Below, piece after piece: positions 1 through 8,682 of a stretch of DNA of 26,484 nt (positions within the stretch are counted from its first letter, which is position 1; each line of letters begins with the position of its first letter). The position numbers were made by a program, and so were the translations under genes. The notes below the pieces were generated by a model, which worked only from the letters and a program-made list of their open reading frames with translations, had not been told where the DNA came from and did not search any database. Source of the DNA: CAZRNB01 sp964601355 (GTDB taxonomy: Bacteria > Planctomycetota > Phycisphaerae > Sedimentisphaerales > Anaerobacaceae); the NCBI GenBank assembly GCA_964601355.1, contig CAZRNB010000031.1:1-26484 (forward strand). Reading direction: 5' to 3'.

Positions 1-95
1 AACAGAGCCGCGACCGTTAGGGAGCGGTAAGACGATTGTCGATTGTCGATTGACGATTTTCGATTGATAACAGAGCCGCGACCGTTAGGGAGCGG
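1..95. repeat. 27-bp direct repeat pair flanking a heptamer array
   Basis: The same 27 bases (AACAGAGCCGCG...GGGAGCGG) occur exactly at 1-27 and 69-95. Between them lies a tandem heptamer array (32-66). Each copy has CCGC near its start and GCGG at its end, so it could form a weak hairpin. The first part, CAGAGCCGCGAC, recurs at 25731-25742 at the other end of the window, so this is a dispersed module. I believe similar words are common in planctomycete genomes, but I cannot count copies here. Confidence 0.85.
32..66. repeat. Tandem heptamer array, (A/T)CGATTG x5
   Basis: Five consecutive 7-bp units: ACGATTG, TCGATTG, TCGATTG, ACGATTT, TCGATTG. It is non-coding. The 7-bp period matches the arrays found inside the exopolysaccharide genes, although the unit sequence differs. 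Confidence 0.85.
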
Positions 96-270
96 AAGAT
101 ACTCGAAAACTTGTCTGACGACTGTCAAGAATCGTGCGCCGGTTGGATTCGGCAGGCTCACCACAAGTTTATAAGCTGATAAAACTGGCTGCCTAATAAA
201 TCACTTTTTGGAAAGTGCAGTGTAATATAAACCTCAATCTATATTATTCTGTCGCAGCTTAAATGATATA
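96..270. other. Gene-free left flank
   Basis: No credible coding region. The stretch at about 133-165 (GGATTCGGCAGGCTCACCAC) resembles a dispersed repeat word seen in many environmental genomes, from memory and not verified. AT-rich sequence at 200-262 probably carries the promoter of the downstream catabolic operon, but no -35/-10 pair with good spacing could be fixed. Confidence 0.4.
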
Positions 271-353
271 TGTCATTGCGAGCGAAGCGAAGCAATCACT
301 GACATTTGATTTAGGAGATTGCCACGGCCACCTAAGGTGGTCTCGCAATGACA
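271..353. repeat. REP/MITE-like palindromic element upstream of GH9
   Basis: Perfect 12-bp terminal inverted repeats, TGTCATTGCGAG at 271-282 and CTCGCAATGACA at 342-353, enclose an 83-bp element. An internal CCACCTAAGGTGG palindrome lies at 328-340. Reading through it gives the familiar spurious peptide words ASEAKQS and LRWSRNDN, which mark a widespread dispersed bacterial repeat. It lies just upstream of the GH9 start, so the in-frame ATG at 263 is probably not used. Confidence 0.85.
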
Positions 354-403
354 ACTTCTCAAATTACCTGCGACAAAGCAGTAATCTATTTCTGGAAAAA
401 ATA

Positions 404-2923
404 ATGAATGCTCATAAAATTTCTCTTAAAAACAAATTGATGGCAACGACTTTGTTAAATGCAGCGATTGTCTTTTTATTTACCGGCTGCACCCAAATCC
501 ATTCTGCCGATGGTGATTTAAAGCTGAATAATCTCGATTATTTTGAGACGCGCGGGCTCAATGTGCTGGTTTTCAGTAATTTGTATAATGAAAACTTTAG
601 CGATTCCAAGATGAGCGGCATTGAAATTATTCATCACGAGGTGCGAACGGCAACAAATGGTGACGTAAGACTAAATCCGACACCTGAACAATGGGACCCC
701 GTTCCTAAATTTGTAGAACGCAAGGTGAATAAAGATAATAACAGTATTGAAGCATTTTTAGCTTATCCTGATTATGACTTTGATTTTATGATAAAAGCTG
801 AGGCACGCAATGAAGGGATACTTCTTAGTGTAAATCTTGAAAAGCCGCTTCCCCAGGCGCTCGAAGGCCGTGCTGGTTTTAATTTAGAATTTCTCCCGTC
901 AGCATATTTTAAAAAAACATATCTGATGGACGATAAAAGTGGTATTTTCCCGCTCTATCCTGGTGGTCCAATGGCATTGGACAAGATGGGTATTGTAGAG
1001 CCAAAACCCATCGTGACAGGTAAAATCCTGGTCCTCGCCCCCGAAGACCCTTCTCGGCGTGTCACCATAAAAGCTAAAGATTGTGAGCTTTTGATGTTTG
1101 ACGGCCGTAATAAAGCCCAAAACGGCTGGTTCGTAGTGCGCAGCCTCCTTCCTGCAGGTAAATCCGGCAAAGTTATCGAGTGGTCCCTCTCGGCCAATAC
1201 GATTCCCAATTGGACGCGGCCGCCAATGATTGCTCATTCGCAGGTTGGATATCATCCTAAACAAAAGAAGGTTGCAGTCATAGAGCTCGACAAAAATGAT
1301 AATCCTCTCACAACAGCTCGCTTGCTAAAAGTCACAGAGGATGGCAAATTCGCGGAAAAATATAAAGGCCGGTTAAAAAAGTGGGGTAAATATCTCAGGT
1401 ATAATTATTCCACCTTTGATTTTACACCAGTCAAGGAAAGTGGGCTATACGTTATTGAATATGGTGACATACGCACGGAGCCATTTAGAATTGCAGCAGA
1501 TATTTTTGAAGATGCCTGGCATCCAACCCTTGATGTATTCTTCCCGGTGCAGATGGACCATGTCTTTGTCAACGAAGCGTATCGCGTTTGGCACGGCGCA
1601 GCCCATCTCGATGATGCGTTGCAGGCCCCGATAAATCACAAACATTTTGATTTGTATGCCCAGGGACCCACAACCGATACTCCCTATAAGCCGGGGGAGC
1701 ATATCCCGGGATTGAACGTCGGGGGCTGGTTCGATGCCGGAGATTTTGACCTTCGGACTCAAACACACTATTCCACATTGTTGAGTATGGTTCAAACCTG
1801 GGAAACGTTCCGTATAGAAAGGGATGAAACTACTATTGATCAGAAAAGACGTTTCGTGGATATTCATCACCCTGACGGCGTACCCGACCTGCTTCAGCAA
1901 ATAGAACATGGCACACTGGCTCTTATAGCCCAGCATAGAGCGGTTGGTCACGCTATTTGCGGCCTCATCGTTTCTAATCTCTCTCAATATACTCATCTTG
2001 GTGACGCATCAACCATAACCGACAACTTGATTTACAACCCTAAGCTGGGTAACTATGAATCTGATGGTTTCGCAAGCGGTACTTTTGACGACAGATGGGC
2101 ATTTACAAGCAAATCGACTCCGCTAAATTATGGTTCCATCGCCGCTTTAGCAGCCGCCAGCCGGGCTTTACGCGGATACAATAACGATTTAGCCGATGAA
2201 TGTTTAGCTACCGCTAAAAAAGTATGGAATGAAGAGCACAGCCATGAGCCGAATTTATTTCGCTATGGCAATACTACCGGAGGCCTATTACAGCAAGAGG
2301 AGCTTAAAGCTGCTGTTGAGCTTTTGATATGCACAAAAGAAGCTCAATATGCAAACAGGATAAGCGAGCTGTGGCCGACCATTGAAAGAGGATTCGGTTT
2401 TAATGCCGCTTTAGCGGTGCAAGCAATGCCTTATATGGATGAGTCATACTCAAAAAAATTAGAGGCTCTGGTTAGAACTTACAAAGGACAGCTCGACAAG
2501 TTTTACGAACAAAATCCTTTTGGAGTTCCTATTTCAACAGGCGGCTGGGCCGGAAGCGGCTGGGTCATTGGTTCGGCAGTAACGAATTATATTTTGCATA
2601 AGGCTTTTCCTGAAATTATTGACCCTGAATATATTTATCGGGGATTAAATTATATTTATGGCTGCCATCCCGGTTCCAGTATTTCATTTGTTTCAGGTGT
2701 TGGAACGGATTCTAAAAAAGTTGCTTATGGAAACAATCGGGCTGATTATTCATTTATAGCTGGCGGTGTCGTTCCGGGAGTTCTTATTTTAAAACCTGAT
2801 TTCCCTGAGAACAAAGAAGACTGGCCCTTTTTATGGGGAGAGAATGAATATGTTATCGGTGTAGGAGCCAGTTATATATTTCTTGTAAATGCGGTGAACG
2901 ATTTGTTGAATGGAAATAAATAA
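404..2923 (+). CDS. GH9 family glycosidase (cellulase-like), lipoprotein
   Basis: A predicted beta-glycan hydrolase of family GH9, 839 aa from this start. The N-terminus is a hydrophobic signal ending in LFTGC, a lipobox, so it is probably anchored in a membrane facing the periplasm or outside. Residues about 30-270 form a beta-rich region of unknown fold. A CelD_N-type immunoglobulin-like domain starts near residue 275 (AHSQVGYHP) and runs to about 365. The catalytic alpha-barrel follows, with the GH9 motif WFDAGDF (D444 and D447, base/nucleophile site) and a C-terminal ENEY (E815, likely general acid), so it looks active. An in-frame ATG at 263 would add 47 residues encoded by a dispersed palindrome and no signal peptide; I reject it. 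First gene of the catabolic operon. Substrate (cellulose, mixed-linkage glucan or xyloglucan) cannot be fixed from sequence. Confidence 0.88.
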   Translation: MNAHKISLKNKLMATTLLNAAIVFLFTGCTQIHSADGDLKLNNLDYFETRGLNVLVFSNLYNENFSDSKMSGIEIIHHEVRTATNGDVRLNPTPEQWDPVPKFVERKVNKDNNSIEAFLAYPDYDFDFMIKAEARNEGILLSVNLEKPLPQALEGRAGFNLEFLPSAYFKKTYLMDDKSGIFPLYPGGPMALDKMGIVEPKPIVTGKILVLAPEDPSRRVTIKAKDCELLMFDGRNKAQNGWFVVRSLLPAGKSGKVIEWSLSANTIPNWTRPPMIAHSQVGYHPKQKKVAVIELDKNDNPLTTARLLKVTEDGKFAEKYKGRLKKWGKYLRYNYSTFDFTPVKESGLYVIEYGDIRTEPFRIAADIFEDAWHPTLDVFFPVQMDHVFVNEAYRVWHGAAHLDDALQAPINHKHFDLYAQGPTTDTPYKPGEHIPGLNVGGWFDAGDFDLRTQTHYSTLLSMVQTWETFRIERDETTIDQKRRFVDIHHPDGVPDLLQQIEHGTLALIAQHRAVGHAICGLIVSNLSQYTHLGDASTITDNLIYNPKLGNYESDGFASGTFDDRWAFTSKSTPLNYGSIAALAAASRALRGYNNDLADECLATAKKVWNEEHSHEPNLFRYGNTTGGLLQQEELKAAVELLICTKEAQYANRISELWPTIERGFGFNAALAVQAMPYMDESYSKKLEALVRTYKGQLDKFYEQNPFGVPISTGGWAGSGWVIGSAVTNYILHKAFPEIIDPEYIYRGLNYIYGCHPGSSISFVSGVGTDSKKVAYGNNRADYSFIAGGVVPGVLILKPDFPENKEDWPFLWGENEYVIGVGASYIFLVNAVNDLLNGNK

Positions 2924-2995
2924 TGATTACTGGCACGGATCATTACAATTTATTAAAATTGCCTACTAACTGTTATCTAAGGTGAAGGAAGGAAA

Positions 2996-4702
2996 ATGCT
3001 TAGAAGTCAAAAATGGTTTGGTGGCTCGGACAAAATGGGATTTATACACCGCTCATGGTTAAGAAACCAGGGTTATCCTGATGATTATTTTCGGGGACGT
3101 CCCGTTATTGGTATATGCAATACATGGTCTGAGCTAACGCCTTGCAATGGTCACTTAAGGGAATTTGCTGAAATTGTAAAAAGAGGCGTGGCGGAGGCGG
3201 GCGGCTTTCCACTCGAATTCCCCGTGACATCTATGGGTGAGACCATTATGCGTCCCACTACCATGCTGTTTCGTAACCTGGCCAGCATGGACGTGGAAGA
3301 ATCCATAAGGGCAAACCCGCTGGATGGAGTGGTTCTTTTAACCGGTTGTGACAAAACAACGCCATCCACCTTAATGGGGGCTTGCAGCGTTGATTTACCA
3401 ACAATTATAGTCCCAGGCGGGCCGATGCTCAACGGCAGGCTTAAAGGCGAGTTGATAGGCTCCGGCTCATTTAACTGGATGATTAAGGAAAAACAAACAG
3501 CAGGTGCTTTTTCCAAAGAAGATATGTTAGAGGCTGAGATATGCGCTGCCAGAAGCAGTGGACATTGCAATACAATGGGAACCGCTTCCTCTCTGGCCAT
3601 CATGTCAGAGACTATGGGTCTTACGCTGCCGGGTGCGTCTGCAATTCCGGCAGTTGATTCAAGAAAAAAGGTGATGGCCCATTTATCAGGACGTCAAATT
3701 GTTGAGATGGTCAAAAAAGACCTGACATTATCCAAAATACTTACGAGAAAGGCATTTGAAAATGCCATAATCGTCAATGCGGCTGTCGGCGGCTCAACAA
3801 ACGTTGTAATTCATCTGTTGGCAATAGCCGGCAGGATTGGAGTAAAGTTAGAGCTGGAAGACTTCGATAAAATCGGCAGTGACATCCCATTATTAGTGAA
3901 CCTGATGCCTTCTGGAACATACCTGATGGAGGATTTCTTTTATGCAGGCGGACTGCCCGTTGTGCTCAAGGAGCTTGGAGACCGTCTCCATCAGAATGTC
4001 ATCACAGTGAATGGAAAGACCCTGAAAGAGAATAATGCAAAAGCTGAATGTTATGACCGTGATGTGATTGCCAGTATTGATAAACCCCTAAAACAAAAGG
4101 CCGGCATTGCAGTGCTCAAAGGTAATTTATGTGAAAATGGGGCTGTGATAAAGCCGTCCGCGGCAACACCTGAACTGATGAAGCACAGGGGAAGGGCTGT
4201 AGTGTTTGAAAGTATAGAGGACTATCATGAGCGAATTGATGACCCCGACCTGGATATTGACGAGACATGTGTAATCGTGCTTAAAGGGGTTGGCCCAAAA
4301 GGATACCCCGGGATGCCCGAAGTAGGCAATGTTGACCTGCCAGAAAAATTGATTCTTAAAGGAGTAAAAGATGTCGTTCGGATCTCAGATGGGAGAATGA
4401 GTGGCACGGCCTATGGAACTGTTGTGCTGCATATATCACCTGAATCAGCTATCGGAGGCACGCTGGCTCTTGTCAAAAATGGTGACATGATTGAGCTGGA
4501 CGTCGCCAATCGCACACTAAACCTGGATGTTTCAAACGAAGAGTTGAAAAGGCGCAAAGCTGCCTGGGTACCGCTGAAACCCCTGGCGGAGCGAGGTTAT
4601 GTGCGCATTTACTTGGATCATGTACAACAAGCCGACAAAGGCGCAGACTTAGATATATTATTGGGAAATTCAGGATCTGATGTCGAAAGGGATTTACACT
4701 GA
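2996..4702 (+). CDS. Pentonate (L-arabonate/D-xylonate) dehydratase, IlvD/EDD family
   Basis: A 568-aa Fe-S dehydratase that would convert a pentonate to 2-keto-3-deoxypentonate. The N-terminus (RSQKWFGG, GFIHRSW, ICNTWSELTPCN) and the block NLMPSGTYLMEDFFYAGGLP match the L-arabonate/D-xylonate dehydratase branch better than branched-chain IlvD. Likely cluster ligands are C50 (TPCN), C118 (GCDK) and C191 (GHCNTMG). K120 corresponds to the carbamylated metal-binding lysine, and S469 (GRMSGT) to the catalytic serine. A strong purine-rich ribosome site (AAGGAAGGAA) precedes the ATG. The neighbouring permease, keto-deoxy acid dehydratase and semialdehyde dehydrogenase support a pentonate role over isoleucine/valine synthesis. 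Whether it prefers xylonate or arabonate is open. Confidence 0.9.
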   Translation: MLRSQKWFGGSDKMGFIHRSWLRNQGYPDDYFRGRPVIGICNTWSELTPCNGHLREFAEIVKRGVAEAGGFPLEFPVTSMGETIMRPTTMLFRNLASMDVEESIRANPLDGVVLLTGCDKTTPSTLMGACSVDLPTIIVPGGPMLNGRLKGELIGSGSFNWMIKEKQTAGAFSKEDMLEAEICAARSSGHCNTMGTASSLAIMSETMGLTLPGASAIPAVDSRKKVMAHLSGRQIVEMVKKDLTLSKILTRKAFENAIIVNAAVGGSTNVVIHLLAIAGRIGVKLELEDFDKIGSDIPLLVNLMPSGTYLMEDFFYAGGLPVVLKELGDRLHQNVITVNGKTLKENNAKAECYDRDVIASIDKPLKQKAGIAVLKGNLCENGAVIKPSAATPELMKHRGRAVVFESIEDYHERIDDPDLDIDETCVIVLKGVGPKGYPGMPEVGNVDLPEKLILKGVKDVVRISDGRMSGTAYGTVVLHISPESAIGGTLALVKNGDMIELDVANRTLNLDVSNEELKRRKAAWVPLKPLAERGYVRIYLDHVQQADKGADLDILLGNSGSDVERDLH

Positions 4703-4742
4703 TTATTAAGAGGTACTAACAAAATGAAATGGAATCTACGCC

Positions 4743-4814
4743 TGTCATTCCCGTGAAAGCGGGAATCCATTTTTTTAAGGTTTGTTCTGGACTCCCGCCT
4801 GCGCGGGAGTGACA
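4743..4814. repeat. Palindromic dispersed repeat between dehydratase and permease genes
   Basis: A 72-bp element with related ends TGTCATTCCCG and CGGGAGTGACA. It contains two hairpins, CCCGTGAAAGCGGG (4750-4763) and CTCCCGCCTGCGCGGGAG (4792-4809). On the opposite strand it reads RRRESR...MDSRFHGNDR, a signature of a widely dispersed bacterial repeat. It sits inside the operon in the longest intergenic gap (189 bp) and could attenuate or stabilise the transcript. No gene lies in this gap. Confidence 0.85.
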
Positions 4815-4891
4815 TGCAACAATCCGTATTACTCATTCTGTTATAGACTCTAAAATTTGTTGATATTAAGTGGAAACTTATCGTCATTAAT

Positions 4892-6223
4892 ATGGCAGTC
4901 ATTTATCTTTTTATTAGTGTCATTTTAATTATTTTTCTGACATCCAAGCTGAAGATACATCCTTTACTTGTCCTCCTTCTTGTAGCCCTAATGTATGGAT
5001 TTCTTACGGGCATGCCTTTAAATGTAATTGTAAGCTCGATTAATGAGGGTTTCGGCGAGACGTTAGGAAAGATCGGCTTAATTATTGTGCTGGGCGTTAT
5101 CATAGGAGCTTTTTTAGAGAAATCAGGCGGAGCGTTCGCCCTCGCCGGGAAAGTGCTCAAGGTTATTGGTAACAAGCGAGTTCCGGCAGCCATGGGAATC
5201 ATTGGCTATTTCGTTTCAATTCCGGTATTTGCCGATAGTGGATTTTTACTTATTTCCCCCATTAACAAAAGTCTGTCTAAAAAAGCTGGTATTTCCCTTG
5301 CCGGCTCTGCAATTGCTTTGAGTCTTGGTCTTACAGCTACACATACGCTTGTACCGCCGACACCTGGTCCCATTGCTGCCGCAGGCATATTGGGCGCTGA
5401 TTTAGGATTAGTTATGATTTTAGGATTGTTAACGGCAGCGGTTGAGCTGGTCGTCGCAATCATTTTTGCAACTAAATATGCATCCAGAACCTATATTGAT
5501 CCGAACCCGGAAATGTCGGATTCCGATATAAATGCTCTTTCGAAAGATGCACCAGGAGTATTAAAATCTTCCCTTCCTGTTATTGTACCTATCATTTTGA
5601 TCATACTTAAATCAGTTGTAAATCTATTCGAAGGTTCCCTCAATTCTCAGGTAGTCAAATTTATATCATTTATAGGAGAGCCGGTTATTGCCCTGCTCAT
5701 TGGAATGTTCCTGGCACTTTTATTGCCTAAAATACTGGACTTGGAGATGCTTTCGACTTCGGGATTGGTTGGAAAGGTCTTGCAGAATTCATCTAATATC
5801 ATATTAATAACCGGGGCTGGAGGAATTTTTGGTAAAGTTTTGCAGAATTCGGGAATTGCCAAGCTGCTCGGAGAGACGCTGACTGATACTAACATGAGCA
5901 TCTGGCTTCCATTTCTTTTATCTGCAGCTATCAAATCGGCACAAGGATCATCCACGGTAGCATTAATAACAACTGCTTCTATTATGACGCCTATGATGAG
6001 CGCATTAGGTTTTGTTACCGGAATTGAGAAAGCCATGGTTGTCATGGCTATTGGAACTGGTTCGGAAGTTTTTTCACACGCTAACGATAGCTTCTTTTGG
6101 GTGGTCACTCAATTATCCGGTATGGATGTGAAAACCGGTTACAGGTTACATAGCCTCGGCACATTTATAATAGGTGTAACCGGCGCATTATTCGTATTTC
6201 TTTGTTATTCAATCGTTAAATAG
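4892..6223 (+). CDS. GntP family sugar-acid:H+ permease
   Basis: A 443-aa polytopic membrane protein with about 12 or more hydrophobic segments, the usual length for the gluconate:proton symporter (GntP) family. Family-like features include the N-terminal HPLLVLLLVALMYG, the loop DSGFLLISPINKSLSKKAG, the PPTPGPIAAAG block and the C-terminal SAQGSSTVALITTASI. It would bring an aldonate into the cytoplasm. Its place between a pentonate dehydratase and the next two pathway enzymes suggests a pentonate, not gluconate, as the natural substrate (inference). The ribosome-binding site is weak. A palindromic repeat separates it from the upstream gene, and the next gene starts 11 bp after its stop. Confidence 0.9.
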   Translation: MAVIYLFISVILIIFLTSKLKIHPLLVLLLVALMYGFLTGMPLNVIVSSINEGFGETLGKIGLIIVLGVIIGAFLEKSGGAFALAGKVLKVIGNKRVPAAMGIIGYFVSIPVFADSGFLLISPINKSLSKKAGISLAGSAIALSLGLTATHTLVPPTPGPIAAAGILGADLGLVMILGLLTAAVELVVAIIFATKYASRTYIDPNPEMSDSDINALSKDAPGVLKSSLPVIVPIILIILKSVVNLFEGSLNSQVVKFISFIGEPVIALLIGMFLALLLPKILDLEMLSTSGLVGKVLQNSSNIILITGAGGIFGKVLQNSGIAKLLGETLTDTNMSIWLPFLLSAAIKSAQGSSTVALITTASIMTPMMSALGFVTGIEKAMVVMAIGTGSEVFSHANDSFFWVVTQLSGMDVKTGYRLHSLGTFIIGVTGALFVFLCYSIVK

Positions 6224-6234
6224 GACACTATAGA

Positions 6235-7071
6235 ATGAAGATATATAAAGTAACAAACGGCATCATCCTTGAAAGGGACACAATACTGTATTTATTGAAA
6301 GACGAAAACTGGGACGAATTTGTCAATGATGATAATCTGTTTGGAAAGATGCAGCAGATAACGTCATCGAAGGACCCAATTGAAAACGGCCAAAGTATAA
6401 TAAATTTCGGTTTAGAAGCGCCAATTCAATCGCAGGAGTTATGGGCAAGCGGCGTAACGTATAATCGAAGCAAGGTAGGTCGCCAGGAGGAATCGAAAAC
6501 TGCCGGAGGCGGGGATTTTTATGCCCGTGTATATGAAGCAGAGCGTCCGGAATTATTCTTTAAGGCCACGTCACACCGGATAGCTGGTCCCGGCAAAAAA
6601 GTAAGAATTCGAAAGGATTCCACCTGGAACGTCCCCGAGCCGGAGCTTACCCTGATGATTACCTCAAGTGGTAAGATTGTAGGTTATACTATCGGCAACG
6701 ACATGAGCTCCAGAAGCATAGAAGGCGAGAATCCGCTTTATCTTCCACAGGCAAAAACTTATGATGGATGCGCAGCCGTTGGACCATGTATTTATGTGAC
6801 GGAAGACCCGCTACCGAAAAACACTATTATATATTTGGAAATAAAAAGGAAAAAGGTAAAGGTTTTTGAAGGAAATGTGGACATAAAACAGATGAAAAGA
6901 AAACCGGAAGAATTGGTGTCCTATTTATACCGGGAGTGTTCCTTTCCTCATGGCAGCTTGCTGTTGACGGGAACCGGCATTGTGCCCTCAAATGATTTTA
7001 ACCTGCAAAGCGATGATGAAATACTTATTACCATCAATCCAATAGGCACTCTTGTAAATACAGTAGAATAA
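6235..7071 (+). CDS. 2-dehydro-3-deoxy-pentonate dehydratase, FAH-fold family
   Basis: A 278-aa protein of the fumarylacetoacetate hydrolase superfamily. The blocks RPELFFKAT, WNVPEPELTL, GNDMSSRSIEGENPLYLPQAK and YDGCAAVGP match the 2-keto-3-deoxy-D-arabinonate dehydratase branch known from archaeal and bacterial oxidative pentose pathways. Probable divalent metal ligands are E135, E137 and D156, with K174 as an active-site lysine. The expected reaction is removal of water from 2-keto-3-deoxypentonate to give 2,5-dioxopentanoate (alpha-ketoglutarate semialdehyde). The following gene encodes the dehydrogenase for that product and begins 3 bp after this stop, so the two are likely translationally coupled. 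Confidence 0.88.
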   Translation: MKIYKVTNGIILERDTILYLLKDENWDEFVNDDNLFGKMQQITSSKDPIENGQSIINFGLEAPIQSQELWASGVTYNRSKVGRQEESKTAGGGDFYARVYEAERPELFFKATSHRIAGPGKKVRIRKDSTWNVPEPELTLMITSSGKIVGYTIGNDMSSRSIEGENPLYLPQAKTYDGCAAVGPCIYVTEDPLPKNTIIYLEIKRKKVKVFEGNVDIKQMKRKPEELVSYLYRECSFPHGSLLLTGTGIVPSNDFNLQSDDEILITINPIGTLVNTVE

Positions 7072-7074
7072 AAT

Positions 7075-8652
7075 ATGGAGCTAACAGGACTAAATTTTAT
7101 TGGTAACGAGCGCTCTGGAAAAGGGAAGGTCACTTTTCAAGCCGTCAATCCTAAAAACGGCGCAAAAATGTCACCCGAATTTTACCAGGCCACTCAGCAG
7201 GAAATCTCTGACGCCATCCTTAAAGCTGAAATTGCTTTTTGTGAATATAGTAGAAAGAGCGGACTGGAACGGGCCTTGTTTCTTGAAACAATAGCGGATG
7301 AAATCCTTGAGCTTGGTGATGGTTTGATACAAAGGTGTTGTGAGGAAACCGGATTAACGAAAGAAAGGCTGATTGGAGAAAGGGGCAGGACGGTAAATCA
7401 ATTGAAGCTATTCGCTAATCTTCTGAAGGAAGGATCATGGGTAGATGCCCGTATTGACACCGCTGACCCTCAAAGACAACCTGTTTCTAAACCTGATATC
7501 AGAAGCATGCAAAATGCGTTAGGCCCGGCCGGAATTTTTGGAGCAAGCAATTTTCCACTGGCTTTTTCCGTAGCAGGGGGAGATACGACATCAGCGCTGG
7601 CGGCAGGTTGTACGGTAGTTGTAAAGGCACATCCGGCACATCCTGGCACTTGTGAAATGGTCGCTAATGCCATTCAGAAAGCTATTAAAAAAACCAACAT
7701 GCCGGACGGGACATTCTCCATGGCGCATGGCCAATCAACTATGGTTGGTATGGCTATTGTAAAGCATCCGTTAATCAAAGCCATTGGATTCACAGGCTCA
7801 TTTAAGGGAGGAAAGGCAATTTTCGATGCCGCAGCCCAACGGCCTGAACCAATACCTGTATATGCTGAAATGAGCAGCACCAATCCTGTCTTTATCCTGC
7901 CGGGCGCCTTGCGTGAAAGAACGGCAGAAATAGCAAAAGGATTGACGGCATCCGTAACATTAGGCGTCGGGCAATTTTGTACGAATCCCGGATTGGTAAT
8001 TTTGGAAGAATCCAAAGACGCTGCGCAGTTCCTAAAAGTCACTGCTGAATATTTTCAGGATGTTTCTGCGGCAACCATGCTGACGTCAAAGATTCATCAG
8101 GCTTATGAAAATGGGATCGAGAGGATGAGCAGCCAAAAAGGAGTCCGGCTTTTGGCACGGGATAAGGCAGATGGTTCCGGCTGCCAGGGTACGCCCTCTT
8201 TACTGCAAACTACTGCCCAGAATTTTTTATCCAATGAAATGCTTGAGGAGGAAATTTTCGGGCCTTCTACACTAATCATAACGGCAAATAACAAGAATGA
8301 GCTTCTAAAGATTGCCCAAAATCTGAAAGGCCATCTGACTGCCACGCTGCACGCCACAGAAGAAGACCTTAAGGACTATTCCGACCTTATCGCCATTCTC
8401 GAACGAAAAGCTGGGCGCCTGATTATCAATGGTTTTCCAACCGGCGTCGAGGTCTGTCATGCTATGGTTCATGGCGGTCCTTTTCCGGCTACGACGGACA
8501 GTCGCTCCACCTCTGTTGGTACGGCAGCTATTACCCGGTTTACCCGGCCGGTTTGCTACCAATATTTTCCGGATGATATGCTGCCGGATGAGCTTAAAGA
8601 TGATAATCCTTTGAATATATGGAGATTGGTCAACGGTGAGAGGAGAAAATAG
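7075..8652 (+). CDS. 2,5-dioxopentanoate (alpha-ketoglutarate semialdehyde) dehydrogenase
   Basis: A 525-aa aldehyde dehydrogenase, the length typical of the 2,5-dioxovalerate dehydrogenase group. Visible motifs are GAsNFP (near residue 160), the substrate/cofactor glycine block FTGSFKGG, the general base E265 (YAEMSS) and the catalytic C302 (GQFCTNPG). Near the C-terminus is NGFPTGVEV, characteristic of this subgroup. It oxidises the semialdehyde to 2-oxoglutarate with NAD(P)+, feeding the TCA cycle, and is the last step of the pathway encoded here. The same enzyme class also serves glucarate/galactarate breakdown, but the two preceding dehydratases point to pentonates. Confidence 0.92.
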   Translation: MELTGLNFIGNERSGKGKVTFQAVNPKNGAKMSPEFYQATQQEISDAILKAEIAFCEYSRKSGLERALFLETIADEILELGDGLIQRCCEETGLTKERLIGERGRTVNQLKLFANLLKEGSWVDARIDTADPQRQPVSKPDIRSMQNALGPAGIFGASNFPLAFSVAGGDTTSALAAGCTVVVKAHPAHPGTCEMVANAIQKAIKKTNMPDGTFSMAHGQSTMVGMAIVKHPLIKAIGFTGSFKGGKAIFDAAAQRPEPIPVYAEMSSTNPVFILPGALRERTAEIAKGLTASVTLGVGQFCTNPGLVILEESKDAAQFLKVTAEYFQDVSAATMLTSKIHQAYENGIERMSSQKGVRLLARDKADGSGCQGTPSLLQTTAQNFLSNEMLEEEIFGPSTLIITANNKNELLKIAQNLKGHLTATLHATEEDLKDYSDLIAILERKAGRLIINGFPTGVEVCHAMVHGGPFPATTDSRSTSVGTAAITRFTRPVCYQYFPDDMLPDELKDDNPLNIWRLVNGERRK

Positions 8653-8682
8653 ATGAATGATATTTACAGAAAGAGGTGCACA

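Noticed and set aside
1..95. CRISPR array
   Set aside because: There are only two repeat copies, the spacer-like part is a heptamer tandem, and no cas genes are present.
263..403. 47-residue N-terminal extension of the GH9 protein
   Set aside because: It is encoded by a palindromic dispersed repeat, has no signal peptide, and the ATG at 404 gives a proper lipoprotein signal.
2935..2952. TGGCAC-containing sigma-54-like site before the dehydratase gene
   Set aside because: The -12 GC is absent at the required spacing, and the gap fits an internal operon junction.
4618..4902. 94-codon minus-strand open frame
   Set aside because: It is antisense to the end of the dehydratase gene and the palindromic repeat at 4743-4814.
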